Shown here piece after piece: positions 26,874 through 37,371 of a stretch of 64,000 bases of DNA; positions within the stretch are counted from its first letter, which is position 1; each line of letters opens with the position of its first letter. The stretch is taken from contig CP101033.1 in assembly GCA_041319085.1 (NCBI GenBank), positions 1,700,501 through 1,764,500 on the forward strand. The letters are read 5' to 3'. The notes beneath the pieces were generated by a model, which worked only from the letters and a program-made list of their open reading frames with translations, was not told the DNA's origin and did no database searches. This stretch comes from Aeromonas veronii. GTDB lineage: Bacteria > Pseudomonadota > Gammaproteobacteria > Enterobacterales > Aeromonadaceae. Both the position numbers and the translations under genes were made by a program.

Positions 26874-27454
26874 GCGTGTTGGGCCCGCAGCACGGCATTG
26901 AGCCAGCGTTCATCGGCGCGGCCCGGACGCAGATCGGCGGTCTGCCACACCTCTACGGTGACTAGCGGCAATGTATGCAGTAGCGCGTCCAGCGCAGTTT
27001 CATCAAGTTGGGTGAAGACCCGTCCATCACGCACCTGTTCGCCACAGCCGTATTTGAATGAGCAGTAAAAATGGCCACCCGTTTTCAGCTGGCGGGCAAG
27101 ATGCGCCATCACCGCCTGCAAGTCAGCGGCGGGCACATGGAGCAGGCTGGCGCAGGCCCAGATCCCATCCACCGGCTGGTCTGCCTGAAACTGCTCGAAA
27201 CGGCACACCGTGACCGGCTGGCCAATATAGTCGCTGGCCAACGCTGCCAGTTGGTCGCTGCCATCGAACGCGCTGACCGCAAAACCGGCGGCCTTAAAAT
27301 AGTGGCTGTCGCGACCGCTCCCACAGCCTGCATCAACAATATGGCCACCAGGTGGGATCAAGGGCAGAAAATGGCGATAAAGAGGCTGCATATCGACACC
27401 TAGGGTACTTTCCGCGAAGGCGTTGGCATGCTGGTTGTAGTAATCAAGGGACAT
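26870..27454 (-). CDS. Class I SAM-dependent methyltransferase
   Basis: From ATG 27454 the product is 194 residues, a complete class I methyltransferase. Motif I is HIVDAGCGSGRDSHYF, an acidic strand-2 residue is in VSAFDGSD, and a motif IV-like segment is VDGIWACASLLHVP. It resembles Methyltransf_11/25 small-molecule or protein methylases (TehB/UbiG fold). It lacks the catalytic motif of DNA methylases (DPPY/NPPY), so DNA modification is unlikely. It overlaps the helicase gene by four bases and forms an operon with it. The frame stays open upstream to 27790, but that extension runs through transposase debris. Confidence 0.8.
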   Translation of the reverse strand: MSLDYYNQHANAFAESTLGVDMQPLYRHFLPLIPPGGHIVDAGCGSGRDSHYFKAAGFAVSAFDGSDQLAALASDYIGQPVTVCRFEQFQADQPVDGIWACASLLHVPAADLQAVMAHLARQLKTGGHFYCSFKYGCGEQVRDGRVFTQLDETALDALLHTLPLVTVEVWQTADLRPGRADERWLNAVLRAQHA

Positions 27455-27618
27455 GGTGGCTGCATCAGGCTGAAAAAGTGAAATTACCCTATCAAAAACA
27501 GGGGAATGATGGAAATTTTTGGTATGGCTCCACCGGTCGCAACGCCATGTTGCAGGCTTGGCTGCAGAAAGGATATCGCCTACGCAATTCGTCAAGGTGA
27601 ACGGGTGGTGGGGCGTAT

Positions 27619-27812
27619 CACATTCAACATGTAAACGGATACCACCACCGGTTGAAAGAGTGGATGGTGCGCTTTCATGGCGTGGCGACTCACTACCTGA
27701 GGAATTATCTGGGTTGGCGCAGGATGCTGGAGCGTTACGGGAAGGGGTGAATATCAAAGCGTGTTTGCATGAGGCGCTGGGGCACCCCATGCAACACGTA
27801 ATTGGGACATAG
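27619..27812 (+). pseudogene. C-terminal remnant of an IS1595-type transposase
   Basis: Codons from 27619 read [20 protein letters not shown], then [15 protein letters not shown], then TGA at 27748-27750. This is the usual ending of ISXO2-like transposases. A one-base frameshift near 27745 would continue into NIKACLHEALGHPMQHVIGT with a stop at 27812, matching the expected final segment. No N-terminal part is present. Confidence 0.7.
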
Positions 27813-27910
27813 CCATCTGATTGGCCAGCGATATTGCGGTTGAGGGGGGTGAATAAAGCAGCAAAATGTGGCGGTGATCACATCGCTGCACGGGCAGCAC
27901 GCCCAAAACA

Positions 27911-27937
27911 AACAACCGGCACAGGGCCGGTTGGGTG
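27911..27937 (-). terminator. Hairpin similar to the tRNA-operon terminator
   Basis: AACCGGC and GCCGGTT flank ACAGG. On the minus strand a T-rich tail follows. It is nearly the same as the hairpin at 30815-30831, 2.9 kb away. Confidence 0.55.
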
Positions 27938-27968
27938 AAGGTGATGAGAAACGTGGCTGATCCAGCGG

Positions 27969-27973
27969 GCTAG
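27969..27973. repeat. Target site duplication, left copy (GCTAG)
   Basis: GCTAG abuts the left inverted repeat; the same five bases abut the right end at 29524-29528. Confidence 0.8.
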
Positions 27974-27999
27974 TGTGGGATGAAAATAAAGTGTCATCC
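27974..27999 (+). repeat. Left terminal inverted repeat
   Basis: Begins TGTGGGATGAAAATAAA and ends GTGTCATCC. It is the reverse complement of 29498-29523 with one mismatch. Confidence 0.85.
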
Positions 28000-28040
28000 C
28001 TGAAAATAGAGTTTCATCCTTGAAAATAAAGTCTCACCCT
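27981..28040 (+). repeat. Three tandem 20-bp repeats at the left end
   Basis: TGAAAATAAAGTGTCATCCC, TGAAAATAGAGTTTCATCCT and TGAAAATAAAGTCTCACCCT follow each other without gaps. They look like transposase-binding repeats as in IS21 ends. Confidence 0.85.
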
Positions 28041-28273
28041 AACTTTCCGTGAACACCAAAGCTGGCCTGCCTTGCTGGCATGATCACCAGGAGGCTCGCC
28101 CTTCACTCTCTCGGTACTCTGCCTGATTTCGGCCATAAACAGAGATAGCCGCTATGTACTACCACCCCAAACCAACCGCCAGTCATGCCGAGGCTGATCA
28201 TGTGTGGCCATGGCCATGCCTAGATGCTTGCCGGATGTTGCGCTGTGATTGCACGATGTGAGCTGATAATGCA

Positions 28274-28290
28274 CACTATTTCAGATAGTG
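28274..28290 (+). promoter_or_regulatory. Candidate operator upstream of the HTH gene
   Basis: CACTAT-TTCAG-ATAGTG is a perfect 6-bp inverted repeat with a 5-base spacer, 28 bases before the HTH gene start. The rest of 28041-28318 holds no gene that could be supported. Confidence 0.5.
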
Positions 28291-28318
28291 AGCAAAATTA
28301 GCACATATTGAGGCTGTT

Positions 28319-28522
28319 ATGACTACCCATTCCGTTGATGATCTGTCGGCTTACTGCAAGGCTCATTGCGGCCTGGATGCCAAGGCCGTTGCTGACATAG
28401 CGCTTGTGTCTCGCCGAACACTGTACAACTGGTGGCAAACCAGACGCCGCACGGTAGAGCTCATCGTGTCCGGTGTGAATACAGAATTGGAAAGTAAAAA
28501 TATGAGCAATATCGGCTCATAA
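28319..28522 (+). CDS. Small HTH protein, cassette ORF 1
   Basis: The 67-residue protein has a likely helix-turn-helix (LDAKAVADIALVSRRTLYNW) and a positively charged following helix (TRRRTVELIVSG). It starts with ATG 28319 behind GAGG. It is the first gene in the element and sits just after a palindrome, so it probably represses its own promoter and perhaps that of the next gene. It resembles small phage or plasmid regulators. Codon use is less GC-rich than in core genes. Confidence 0.65.
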   Translation: MTTHSVDDLSAYCKAHCGLDAKAVADIALVSRRTLYNWWQTRRRTVELIVSGVNTELESKNMSNIGS

Positions 28523-28532
28523 TGCTTGTATG

Positions 28533-28551
28533 GTGTGCCAATATGGCGCAC
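28533..28551 (+). promoter_or_regulatory. Candidate operator between cassette ORFs 1 and 2
   Basis: GTGnGCCA and TGGCnCAC form an imperfect inverted repeat with a 3-base centre, followed by TATAAA (28552-28557). It lies in the 64-base gap before ORF 2. Confidence 0.4.
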
Positions 28552-28586
28552 TATAAACCTATGCACACAGCAACTTGGAGCAACAA

Positions 28587-28856
28587 ATGACAGCAATCCC
28601 CTTTGATACTCATAAGGCCATCAAGGGCCTGCAAGAGGCAGGTATTGATCCGAAGCAGGCGGAAGCAATGGTGAATCTGTTCGGTGAGGTATATGGCAAC
28701 GAAACCGCGACCAAAACAGATTTGAAAATGCTGCATGAAGACCTCAAGACCGATCTGGCTGGCATTAAGACGGATTTGGACTGGATCAAGAAATTCATGT
28801 TTGCGGTTGGCTTGGCCGTGGTGATCGCTGCGCTCAAGTACATCTTTATCGGTTGA
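28587..28856 (+). CDS. DUF1640-like coiled-coil membrane protein, cassette ORF 2
   Basis: The 89-residue protein has an N-terminal helical domain (FDTHKAIKGLQEAGIDPKQA). A coiled coil with a repeated K-T-D-L pattern follows (TKTDLKMLHEDLKTDLAGIK), then one C-terminal transmembrane helix (FMFAVGLAVVIAALKYIFIG). This layout is that of bacterial DUF1640/CCDC90-type proteins, of unknown function and often found on mobile DNA. ATG 28587 lies after TTGGAG. Confidence 0.7.
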   Translation: MTAIPFDTHKAIKGLQEAGIDPKQAEAMVNLFGEVYGNETATKTDLKMLHEDLKTDLAGIKTDLDWIKKFMFAVGLAVVIAALKYIFIG

Positions 28857-28902
28857 ACCATGCAGGCCGGGAGTCCGGGCCCATTTTTCGAGGAAAATCG
28901 TG

Positions 28903-29151
28903 ATGAACGTCAATATCAAAGTCACAGCCACGAACGAAAACACCGCCGCTCTGCTGGCCCACCTCAATGAGCTGAATATGCCTGCGCTTGGCTGCTTCCA
29001 TGAGTCTGTGTACTGCGTAATGGTGCCCGTCAAGAACTTGTCTGAGGCAATGAATCTGGGGATGAGCCTTGGCGATAAGTACGGCAAGATCACTCATTTC
29101 AACAGCCCTCAAGGCATTGTGTTTACCGACACTCGTTGTCAGGCAAGATAA
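28903..29151 (+). CDS. Hypothetical protein, cassette ORF 3
   Basis: The 82-residue soluble protein starts NVNIKVTATNENTAALLAHL. It has an alpha/beta pattern with two Cys (GCFHESVYCVMV). GAGGAAAA precedes the ATG; GTG 28900 is an alternative start. It is transcribed with ORFs 1, 2 and 4. The family was not recognised. Confidence 0.6.
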   Translation: MNVNIKVTATNENTAALLAHLNELNMPALGCFHESVYCVMVPVKNLSEAMNLGMSLGDKYGKITHFNSPQGIVFTDTRCQAR

Positions 29152-29172
29152 CCAGTCAGAGGAAAAACGACC

Positions 29173-29346
29173 TTGAATATTACGGATTACGTCAATGAGC
29201 GCCTGAATGGCGCGTCACAGGAAGAACTACAGTCCATCGTAGCAAGTGACATGTCTCATGTGGACGATGACCCTATGGCCGAGGCAATTGCCGCAGCGCT
29301 TGTTGCTGAGGCGCAAGAAAGGTTGTCGGCCATTCAGTCAAACTGA
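29173..29346 (+). CDS. Hypothetical short protein, cassette ORF 4
   Basis: The 57-residue acidic helical protein starts with TTG at 29173 (LNITDYVNERLNGASQEEL) behind AGAGGAAAAACG, and ends at TGA 29344. A repeated A/E-rich helix (AEAIAAALVAEAQERLSA) closes it. It follows ORF 3 by 21 bases. It is short, but the ribosome binding site and operon spacing support it. No function is proposed. Confidence 0.5.
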   Translation: MNITDYVNERLNGASQEELQSIVASDMSHVDDDPMAEAIAAALVAEAQERLSAIQSN

Positions 29347-29372
29347 TCGAGGAAAAAGGGGACGTAGCCAGT

Positions 29373-29392
29373 AGGATGAAACTTTATTTTCA
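29373..29392 (-). repeat. Right-end internal inverted copy of the 20-bp repeat
   Basis: The reverse complement reads TGAAAATAAAGTTTCATCCT, a match to the left-end tandem repeats. A partial copy follows at about 29431, and a run of nine C lies at 29411-29419. Confidence 0.75.
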
Positions 29393-29460
29393 CCTAGCTG
29401 GTGTCGATAGCCCCCCCCCGCACAGATACAAGGATGATACTTTACCCCGCGAAGGGAACC

Positions 29461-29488
29461 AAATGCCGCCTATTATGGCGGCATTTTC
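29461..29488 (+). terminator. Terminator inside the right end of the element
   Basis: AAATGCCGCC, TATTAT loop, GGCGGCATTTT. It would end the cassette transcript before it leaves the element. Confidence 0.7.
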
Positions 29489-29497
29489 CTATCTATA

Positions 29498-29523
29498 GGA
29501 TGACATTTTATTTTCATCCCACA
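29498..29523 (-). repeat. Right terminal inverted repeat
   Basis: The reverse complement begins TGTGGGATGAAAATAAA. One mismatch to the left end over 26 bases. Confidence 0.85.
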
Positions 29524-29528
29524 GCTAG
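29524..29528. repeat. Target site duplication, right copy (GCTAG)
   Basis: GCTAG directly after the right inverted repeat equals the left flank at 27969-27973. Confidence 0.8.
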
Positions 29529-29549
29529 CGCGGTGGTGCAGGAGGGGGC

Positions 29550-30767
29550 TTACCGAAACAGCCTGTCGAAATCGGGGTCATCTTCCCAGATCGCCTCTTG
29601 AGCTTGGGCAAAGCGTGCCGCCAGGTAGGGCTTAAGGTTTTTGAGGGAGGTGATCTCGGCCAACATCTGATTTAGGTCGGTAATGTCTTGCGCCAGATAG
29701 TCACGATGGTCAGCAAAGGCCGCTTCGGTTTTTTGTTTGGATCCCTGTTTGAAGCGTCGCAACACCATGGCCATCACCCCCTCTTGGGAATCGAGATAGT
29801 ACTGGCGTTCGAGCTCGCGTAACCGGCGTGTGAGCAGCGGGTTGATATAGGCCAGATTATCGGCACTGAGCAGGCTCTCTGATCCAGGCAGGTGGGTGTG
29901 AGCCAGCTGTAGCAGAGTGAACATCTCTTTATGTTCCCAGGCGTGGCTCAGCTGTCCCATCAGCTGATTTTTCAGCTCGCGCTGGGCCGGATCGGGCTCG
30001 CGATCGGGATGGAGCGCCATCGCCAGTTTGCGATAGAGCTGCTTTAAGCTGGATTTGTTAAACAATGCTTCAATGCGGGCGTCGTCTGCCGCATCGTGGT
30101 CGTCCCATGGTACCTGCCCGAACGGATCGTCCTCATCGGTGGCGTGGCCGTCAGCAAAGCGGTCGTCATCGAAAGTTTCGTCATCAATGGATCCGTGTTG
30201 CCCATCCTCAGCCATCCGCGCATGGGCCTGTTCGACATAGTCGCGCAGCTTGACCGGATCCTGCACGAAGGCCAATAAGGTCTCATGGTCGTCAGGCGCG
30301 TGGCCACAGAGTTCCATCAGCATGGTGCGGATGAAATCACACTGCTCATCGAGCGTCTCTGGGTCCATGTGGCGGGCGGTATTGGTCTGCAGAGCGATGG
30401 CGATGACGCTGAGGTCGAGATCACCGCGAAAAGGATTGGACTCAAGATAGTTAAATAACTCGTGGATCCAGTCATGCAACACTTCGCGTTGCCACTCGGT
30501 GAAGCTCTTGCGGGCGGAGAAGGCGGTGAGGCGCTGGCAGAATTGATAGATGAGGGCACATTGCTGGCGCTCGAGGGGGTCGATCTCCTGGGTAAAACGG
30601 TCGTAGAGCGCGCGGCCATCGCGGGCAAACTTGTCTAGCTTGGCTTGTTGCTTCTCGATGGCTTGCCATTGGCGATGAAACAGGTCGAGGGCGGGGTTAC
30701 CGCTTTGGTGCGGACGAGCAGGGGTCTTACGTGCTGATGGTTTGCTGCGGGTTTTACTCAAGGGCAT
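29550..30767 (-). CDS. J-domain protein
   Basis: The 405-residue protein has a basic N-terminus (SKTRSKPSARKTPARPHQSG) and a helical, acidic middle. An internal J-like segment has the HPD tripeptide at ~253-255 (LKQLYRKLAMALHPDREPD). A long helical C-terminus ends in DDPDFDRLFR. HPD is the residue set that stimulates Hsp70 ATPase, so it is probably a DnaK co-chaperone for a special client. It lacks the Gly/Phe and zinc domains of DnaJ. ATG 30767 follows a very strong AAGGAGG. The open frame upstream runs through tRNA-His and is not coding. The IS21-like element lies 21 bases past its stop. Confidence 0.75.
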   Translation of the reverse strand: MPLSKTRSKPSARKTPARPHQSGNPALDLFHRQWQAIEKQQAKLDKFARDGRALYDRFTQEIDPLERQQCALIYQFCQRLTAFSARKSFTEWQREVLHDWIHELFNYLESNPFRGDLDLSVIAIALQTNTARHMDPETLDEQCDFIRTMLMELCGHAPDDHETLLAFVQDPVKLRDYVEQAHARMAEDGQHGSIDDETFDDDRFADGHATDEDDPFGQVPWDDHDAADDARIEALFNKSSLKQLYRKLAMALHPDREPDPAQRELKNQLMGQLSHAWEHKEMFTLLQLAHTHLPGSESLLSADNLAYINPLLTRRLRELERQYYLDSQEGVMAMVLRRFKQGSKQKTEAAFADHRDYLAQDITDLNQMLAEITSLKNLKPYLAARFAQAQEAIWEDDPDFDRLFR

Positions 30768-30808
30768 AGCGGTCGCCTCCTTATGACACGAACCAGATTG
30801 CCAGATAA

Positions 30809-30836
30809 CAAAAAACCGGCACAAGGCCGGTTGGGG
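30809..30836 (-). terminator. Terminator of the tRNA operon
   Basis: On the minus strand AACCGGC, CTTGT, GCCGGTT is followed by a T-rich tail. It lies about 90 bases past tRNA-His. Confidence 0.75.
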
Positions 30837-30921
30837 TTGTGCGAGTGAGCACAGTGTCAGAGTTGACTGACAGGACTGGGTGGTGGGCAACGCGGCGCAA
30901 CAACCAGTGAACATGAAAGAG

Positions 30922-30998
30922 TGGGGTGGCTGATGGGGCTCGAACCCACGACAACCGGAATCACAATCCGGGACTCTACCAACTGAGCTACAGCCACC
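30922..30998 (-). tRNA. tRNA-His(GTG)
   Basis: The 77-base cloverleaf has an encoded G-1, anticodon GTG in the loop TTGTGAT, a T-loop GTTCGAG and an encoded CCA. It is nearly the same as E. coli hisR. It is the last tRNA of a three-gene cluster and borders the accessory region. Confidence 0.97.
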
Positions 30999-31120
30999 AC
31001 AAAAACTATTGCCATCTGTGTCTGCCAAGTGCTTGCCAAGGCTAGCAAGGGTTAGCGTATCGAACCGGGCGTAATCGCCACTCAACACTCATAACCACTT
31101 GATTTGAGACACATATTAAA

Positions 31121-31197
<77 letters not shown>

Positions 31198-31234
31198 TCT
31201 GTATCAACAGGTCTTGACGACCTGTCGATGAACA

Positions 31235-31311
<77 letters not shown>

Positions 31312-31362
31312 AAAATCCTCGATCAGCATATCGACAAGCGGCGTGCTGAGCAACGGGCGGGC

Positions 31363-31392
31363 ATCATAGCCAAGCGTACGGGCCAGCGTCAA
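31363..31392 (-). promoter_or_regulatory. Promoter of the tRNA-Pro-Arg-His operon
   Basis: On the minus strand TTGACG, 18 bases, TATGAT, then a GC-rich discriminator (GCCCGCCCG). The latter is typical of stringently controlled stable RNA promoters. It lies about 50 bases before tRNA-Pro. Confidence 0.75.
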
Positions 31393-31524
31393 CGACTTTT
31401 TCCCCCAGTAAATTCAAGTGCCTACTTATTGCCCGCTACAGGTCTGGCGTGCGTCTGCTGCTAACATCCCGGCTAAAAAAATGCGACAATGCGCGGCAGT
31501 TGAACACATGGTGAGTGGAGAACG

Positions 31525-32379
31525 ATGTCTGCCAAAATCATAGATGGAAAACAGGTTGCGCAAACGATTCGCAGCCAGGTCGCGGCGCAAGTCCAACAGC
31601 GGTTGGCGGCAGGGAAACGGGCTCCAGGGCTGGCAGTCATTCTGGTGGGGGCAGATCCCGCTTCTCAGGTCTATGTCGGCAGCAAACGCCGGGCGTGTGA
31701 GGAGGTGGGATTTATCTCCCGCTCCTATGACCTGAGTGCAACCGCCAGTCAGGAAGATCTGCTGGCGCTGATCGACCAGTTGAATGCAGATAGCCACGTA
31801 GATGGCATTCTGGTTCAGTTGCCGTTACCGGATCACTTCGATACCACTCAGGTGCTGGAGCGGATCCAGCCTGACAAGGATGTTGATGGTTTCCACCCCT
31901 ATAACGTAGGCCGTCTGGCCCAGCGTATTCCGGCGCTGCGCCCCTGCACCCCGAAAGGGATCATGACGTTGATTGAGGCCACTGGCGTCAAGACGCATGG
32001 TCTGCATGCTGTCGTGGTGGGGGCGTCCAACATAGTGGGGCGTCCCATGACCCTCGAATTGCTGCTGGCGGGCTGCACGACCACGACCTGCCACCGCTTT
32101 ACCCGGGATCTGGAAGATCAGGTACGCCGTGCCGATCTGCTGGTTGTCGCGGTCGGTAAGCCTAACTTCATTCCAGGCGAGTGGATTAAGCCGGGGGCAC
32201 TGGTCATCGATGTGGGCATCAACCGTTTGGCAGATGGCTCGCTGGTCGGGGATGTGGAGTTTGAGACGGCGCGCAGCCATGCCTCCTTCATTACCCCAGT
32301 ACCCGGTGGCGTGGGCCCGATGACGGTGGCCAGTCTGATGGAAAATACCCTGATCGCTTGCAGTGAATATCACGACTGA
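31525..32379 (+). CDS. folD: Methylene-tetrahydrofolate dehydrogenase/cyclohydrolase
   Basis: The 284-residue bifunctional enzyme interconverts 5,10-methylene-THF, 5,10-methenyl-THF and 10-formyl-THF in the cytosol. Catalytic-domain signatures are present: [14 protein letters not shown] with the active Lys, QLPLPDHFD and [16 protein letters not shown]. The NADP site [17 protein letters not shown] and the C-terminal [18 protein letters not shown] complete it. Length equals that of E. coli FolD. It diverges from the tRNA operon. A bidirectional terminator separates it from cspD. Confidence 0.97.
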   Translation: MSAKIIDGKQVAQTIRSQVAAQVQQRLAAGKRAPGLAVILVGADPASQVYVGSKRRACEEVGFISRSYDLSATASQEDLLALIDQLNADSHVDGILVQLPLPDHFDTTQVLERIQPDKDVDGFHPYNVGRLAQRIPALRPCTPKGIMTLIEATGVKTHGLHAVVVGASNIVGRPMTLELLLAGCTTTTCHRFTRDLEDQVRRADLLVVAVGKPNFIPGEWIKPGALVIDVGINRLADGSLVGDVEFETARSHASFITPVPGGVGPMTVASLMENTLIACSEYHD

Positions 32380-32439
32380 TCATGGTTGGCGATAACCCTG
32401 TGATCCCGTGAGGAGCAGGATGCGCCAAAAACCTGACAA

Positions 32440-32477
32440 TAAAAAACCGGTTGCTCAACGAGAAACCGGTTTTTTAT
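32440..32477. terminator. Bidirectional terminator between folD and cspD
   Basis: AAAAAACCGGTT and AACCGGTTTTTT form the stem, with A-run and T-run on both sides. It serves both convergent genes. Confidence 0.88.
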
Positions 32478-32495
32478 TTATCCAACGGGTGTTAT

Positions 32496-32714
32496 TTACA
32501 TATTTTGTGCTTCGTTTGGCACAATCACAGAAGCGTGATTTCCTTTCGGCCCCTGTTGCAGTTCAAAATTGACGGCCTGACCCGCTTTCAGGGTCTTGTA
32601 GCCTTCCATTTGAATCGTGGAGTAGTGAGCGAAGATATCCTCACCGCCCCCTTCCGGACAGATAAACCCAAATCCTTTTGCGTTGTTAAACCACTTAACT
32701 GTGCCGGTTGCCAT
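32496..32714 (-). CDS. cspD: Cold-shock-like protein CspD
   Basis: The 72-residue single cold-shock domain protein has RNP-1 ([12 protein letters not shown]) and RNP-2-like (DIFAHYSTI) motifs. It lies back to back with clpS-clpA as in E. coli, where CspD is a stationary-phase single-strand binding inhibitor of replication. The C-terminal tail ([11 protein letters not shown]) also fits CspD over CspA. Confidence 0.92.
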   Translation of the reverse strand: MATGTVKWFNNAKGFGFICPEGGGEDIFAHYSTIQMEGYKTLKAGQAVNFELQQGPKGNHASVIVPNEAQNM

Positions 32715-32943
32715 ACTTCTACATCCTTTTATTGATTACCCAGAAGTCGTTGAGTAACCTGCGCCAGCCCTTTATAACTAGGGACATAAGCCCATAGCAG
32801 ACGGGTACAGATTAGCAAGTAACCAATCTAGTCCAACTTTTGAACGAGTCAAGAAGTTGTTAACAATTGATGTGATCTGGTTAACAAGTCTATTGACAAG
32901 CTTGTGTTAGACGGTAGTAATCTAGAGGTACCAAAGCGCGATT

Positions 32944-33261
32944 ATGAGCAAGCAGAAAGAACTCTTTGCTAATGAAGAGATTGCAGAAGCAGAGAAAACA
33001 AAGCTGCAGCCGCCACCCATGTATAAGGTTGTGTTGAACAACGATGACTACACTCCAATGGAGTTTGTGGTGGAGGTGCTGCAAAAGTTCTTTGGTATGG
33101 ATTTGGACAAGGCGACTCAGGTCATGCTGAGTGTGCATTATAGTGGTAAGGGGGTCTGTGGCATGTTTACCGCAGAGATCGCCGAAACCAAGGTTGTCCA
33201 GGTCAACACCTATGCACGTAACAATGAACATCCACTGCTCTGTACTATGGAAAAGGCTTGA
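32944..33261 (+). CDS. clpS: ClpS adaptor for N-end rule substrates
   Basis: The 105-residue protein starts [15 protein letters not shown] and carries the ClpS core: [20 protein letters not shown], then [20 protein letters not shown]. The N-degron pocket residues (Asn-Asp, Met, His) are present. It delivers proteins with destabilising N-termini to ClpAP. It precedes clpA by 59 bases and is probably co-transcribed. The ate gene nearby makes such N-degrons. Confidence 0.96.
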   Translation: MSKQKELFANEEIAEAEKTKLQPPPMYKVVLNNDDYTPMEFVVEVLQKFFGMDLDKATQVMLSVHYSGKGVCGMFTAEIAETKVVQVNTYARNNEHPLLCTMEKA

Positions 33262-33320
33262 ATCTGATGACTTGATGGCAAGTGTGACACCACATTGTAG
33301 CTGTACTAGGGGAGGTGCCT

Positions 33321-35576
<2,256 letters not shown>

Positions 35577-35598
35577 GCGTCAGTGATCAGAAAACGAC

Positions 35599-35630
35599 AA
35601 AAAACCCCAACCGACAGGTTGGGGTTTTTT
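35599..35630. terminator. Bidirectional terminator between clpA and infA
   Basis: AAAAAACCCCAACC, GACA, GGTTGGGGTTTTTT. A perfect stem with A- and T-runs on both sides. Confidence 0.92.
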
Positions 35631-35644
35631 GCTGAATTCCTGGC

Positions 35645-36644
<1,000 letters not shown>

Positions 36645-36648
<4 letters not shown>

Positions 36649-37352
36649 AGGCTGATCTCCCCCTCTTGCCAGCAGGAAGCCAACAGTGGTTGATTGGCAA
36701 GGCGCGCCAGTTCTGCTAGAAAACGGGCCCTTGGCCACTCCTCGATACCCAGGGTCGCCAGAAATGGGTTCTGCATCTGGCAATCGATGAGGGCACCGCG
36801 ATGGCGGGCGAAGTGGCGACAGAGTGCCACCATGGCCAGCTTAGCGCCGTTATCAATCCGGCTGAACATGGATTCACCGCAAAACAGTCGGCCGATAGAG
36901 AGGCCATACAGTCCCGCTTGCAGCTCTCCCTCCTGCCAGATCTCGATAGAGTGGGCATGACCCAGCCGGTGCAACTGCTGGTAGGCCTCGATCATGGGTT
37001 GGCTGATCCAGGTGCCATCAGCGGTACGACGAGGGGCGGCGCAGGCGGCGATGACTTCATTAAAGGCGCGATTGACGGAAATATCGAATGGGGTACGGCG
37101 GATAATCTTCTGCAATGTCCGCCCCACATGGAGTTGGTCTGGGCGGATCACTCCGCGGGGATCTGGTGACCACCACAGGGTCGGCCGGTGGGGTTCATTC
37201 CACGGGAAGATCCCCTTGTGGTAAGCTGCCAACAATCTGGCAGGGGAGAGATCACCGCCGATCGCCAGCAAGCCGTTGGGCTCTTCCAGCGCATGACTGG
37301 GGTCGGGAAACCAGCAAAGCTCATCATCCAGTTGGGTAAGATAGCGAGACAT
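36645..37352 (-). CDS. aat: Leucyl/phenylalanyl-tRNA-protein transferase
   Basis: From ATG 37352 the enzyme has 235 residues. Conserved blocks are present: FPDPSHALEEPNGLLAIGGD, YHKGIFPW, WWSPDPRGV, GLYGLSIGRLFCGESMFSR and LIDCQMQNPFLATLGIE. It attaches Leu or Phe to N-terminal Lys/Arg, feeding the N-end rule pathway with ClpS and ClpA in this same window. It heads the aat-ate pair and diverges from the glycine-zipper gene. Confidence 0.96.
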
Positions 37353-37371
37353 AAGGCAACGAGGTTCATAG

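Larger units (their letters stand above)
27974..29523. mobile_element. Non-autonomous IS21-like element with passenger genes
   Basis: This 1550-bp unit starts TGTGGGATGAAAATAAA and ends with its reverse complement. The terminal repeats match at 25 of 26 positions and the unit is flanked by the 5-bp duplication GCTAG. The left end has three tandem 20-bp repeats and the right end has two clear inverted copies plus a partial one. Multiple terminal repeats, TG...CA ends and a short target duplication are features of the IS21 family. No istA/istB-like transposase is inside. It carries four small same-strand genes, two palindromic candidate operators and a terminator. It would need a helper transposase in trans. 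The intact duplication suggests recent insertion, between the tRNA-linked J-domain gene and IS debris. Confidence 0.8.

Noticed and set aside
27455..27620. LexA box upstream of the methyltransferase-helicase operon
   Set aside because: No CTGT-N8-ACAG pattern was found; only half-matches.
27455..27790. N-terminal extension of the methyltransferase
   Set aside because: It runs through IS1595-type debris; MSLDYYNQHANAF at 27454 is the normal start of such enzymes.
29411..29419. Run of nine C as a phase-variation tract
   Set aside because: It lies outside any supported reading frame, between repeat copies of the element.
30922..30998. tRNA-His as a classical attachment site for an integrated island
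   Set aside because: No integrase gene and no second copy of the tRNA 3' end were found in the accessory region.
30768..31088. N-terminal extension of the J-domain gene
   Set aside because: The extension translates tRNA-His and its terminator; ATG 30767 has a strong ribosome binding site.
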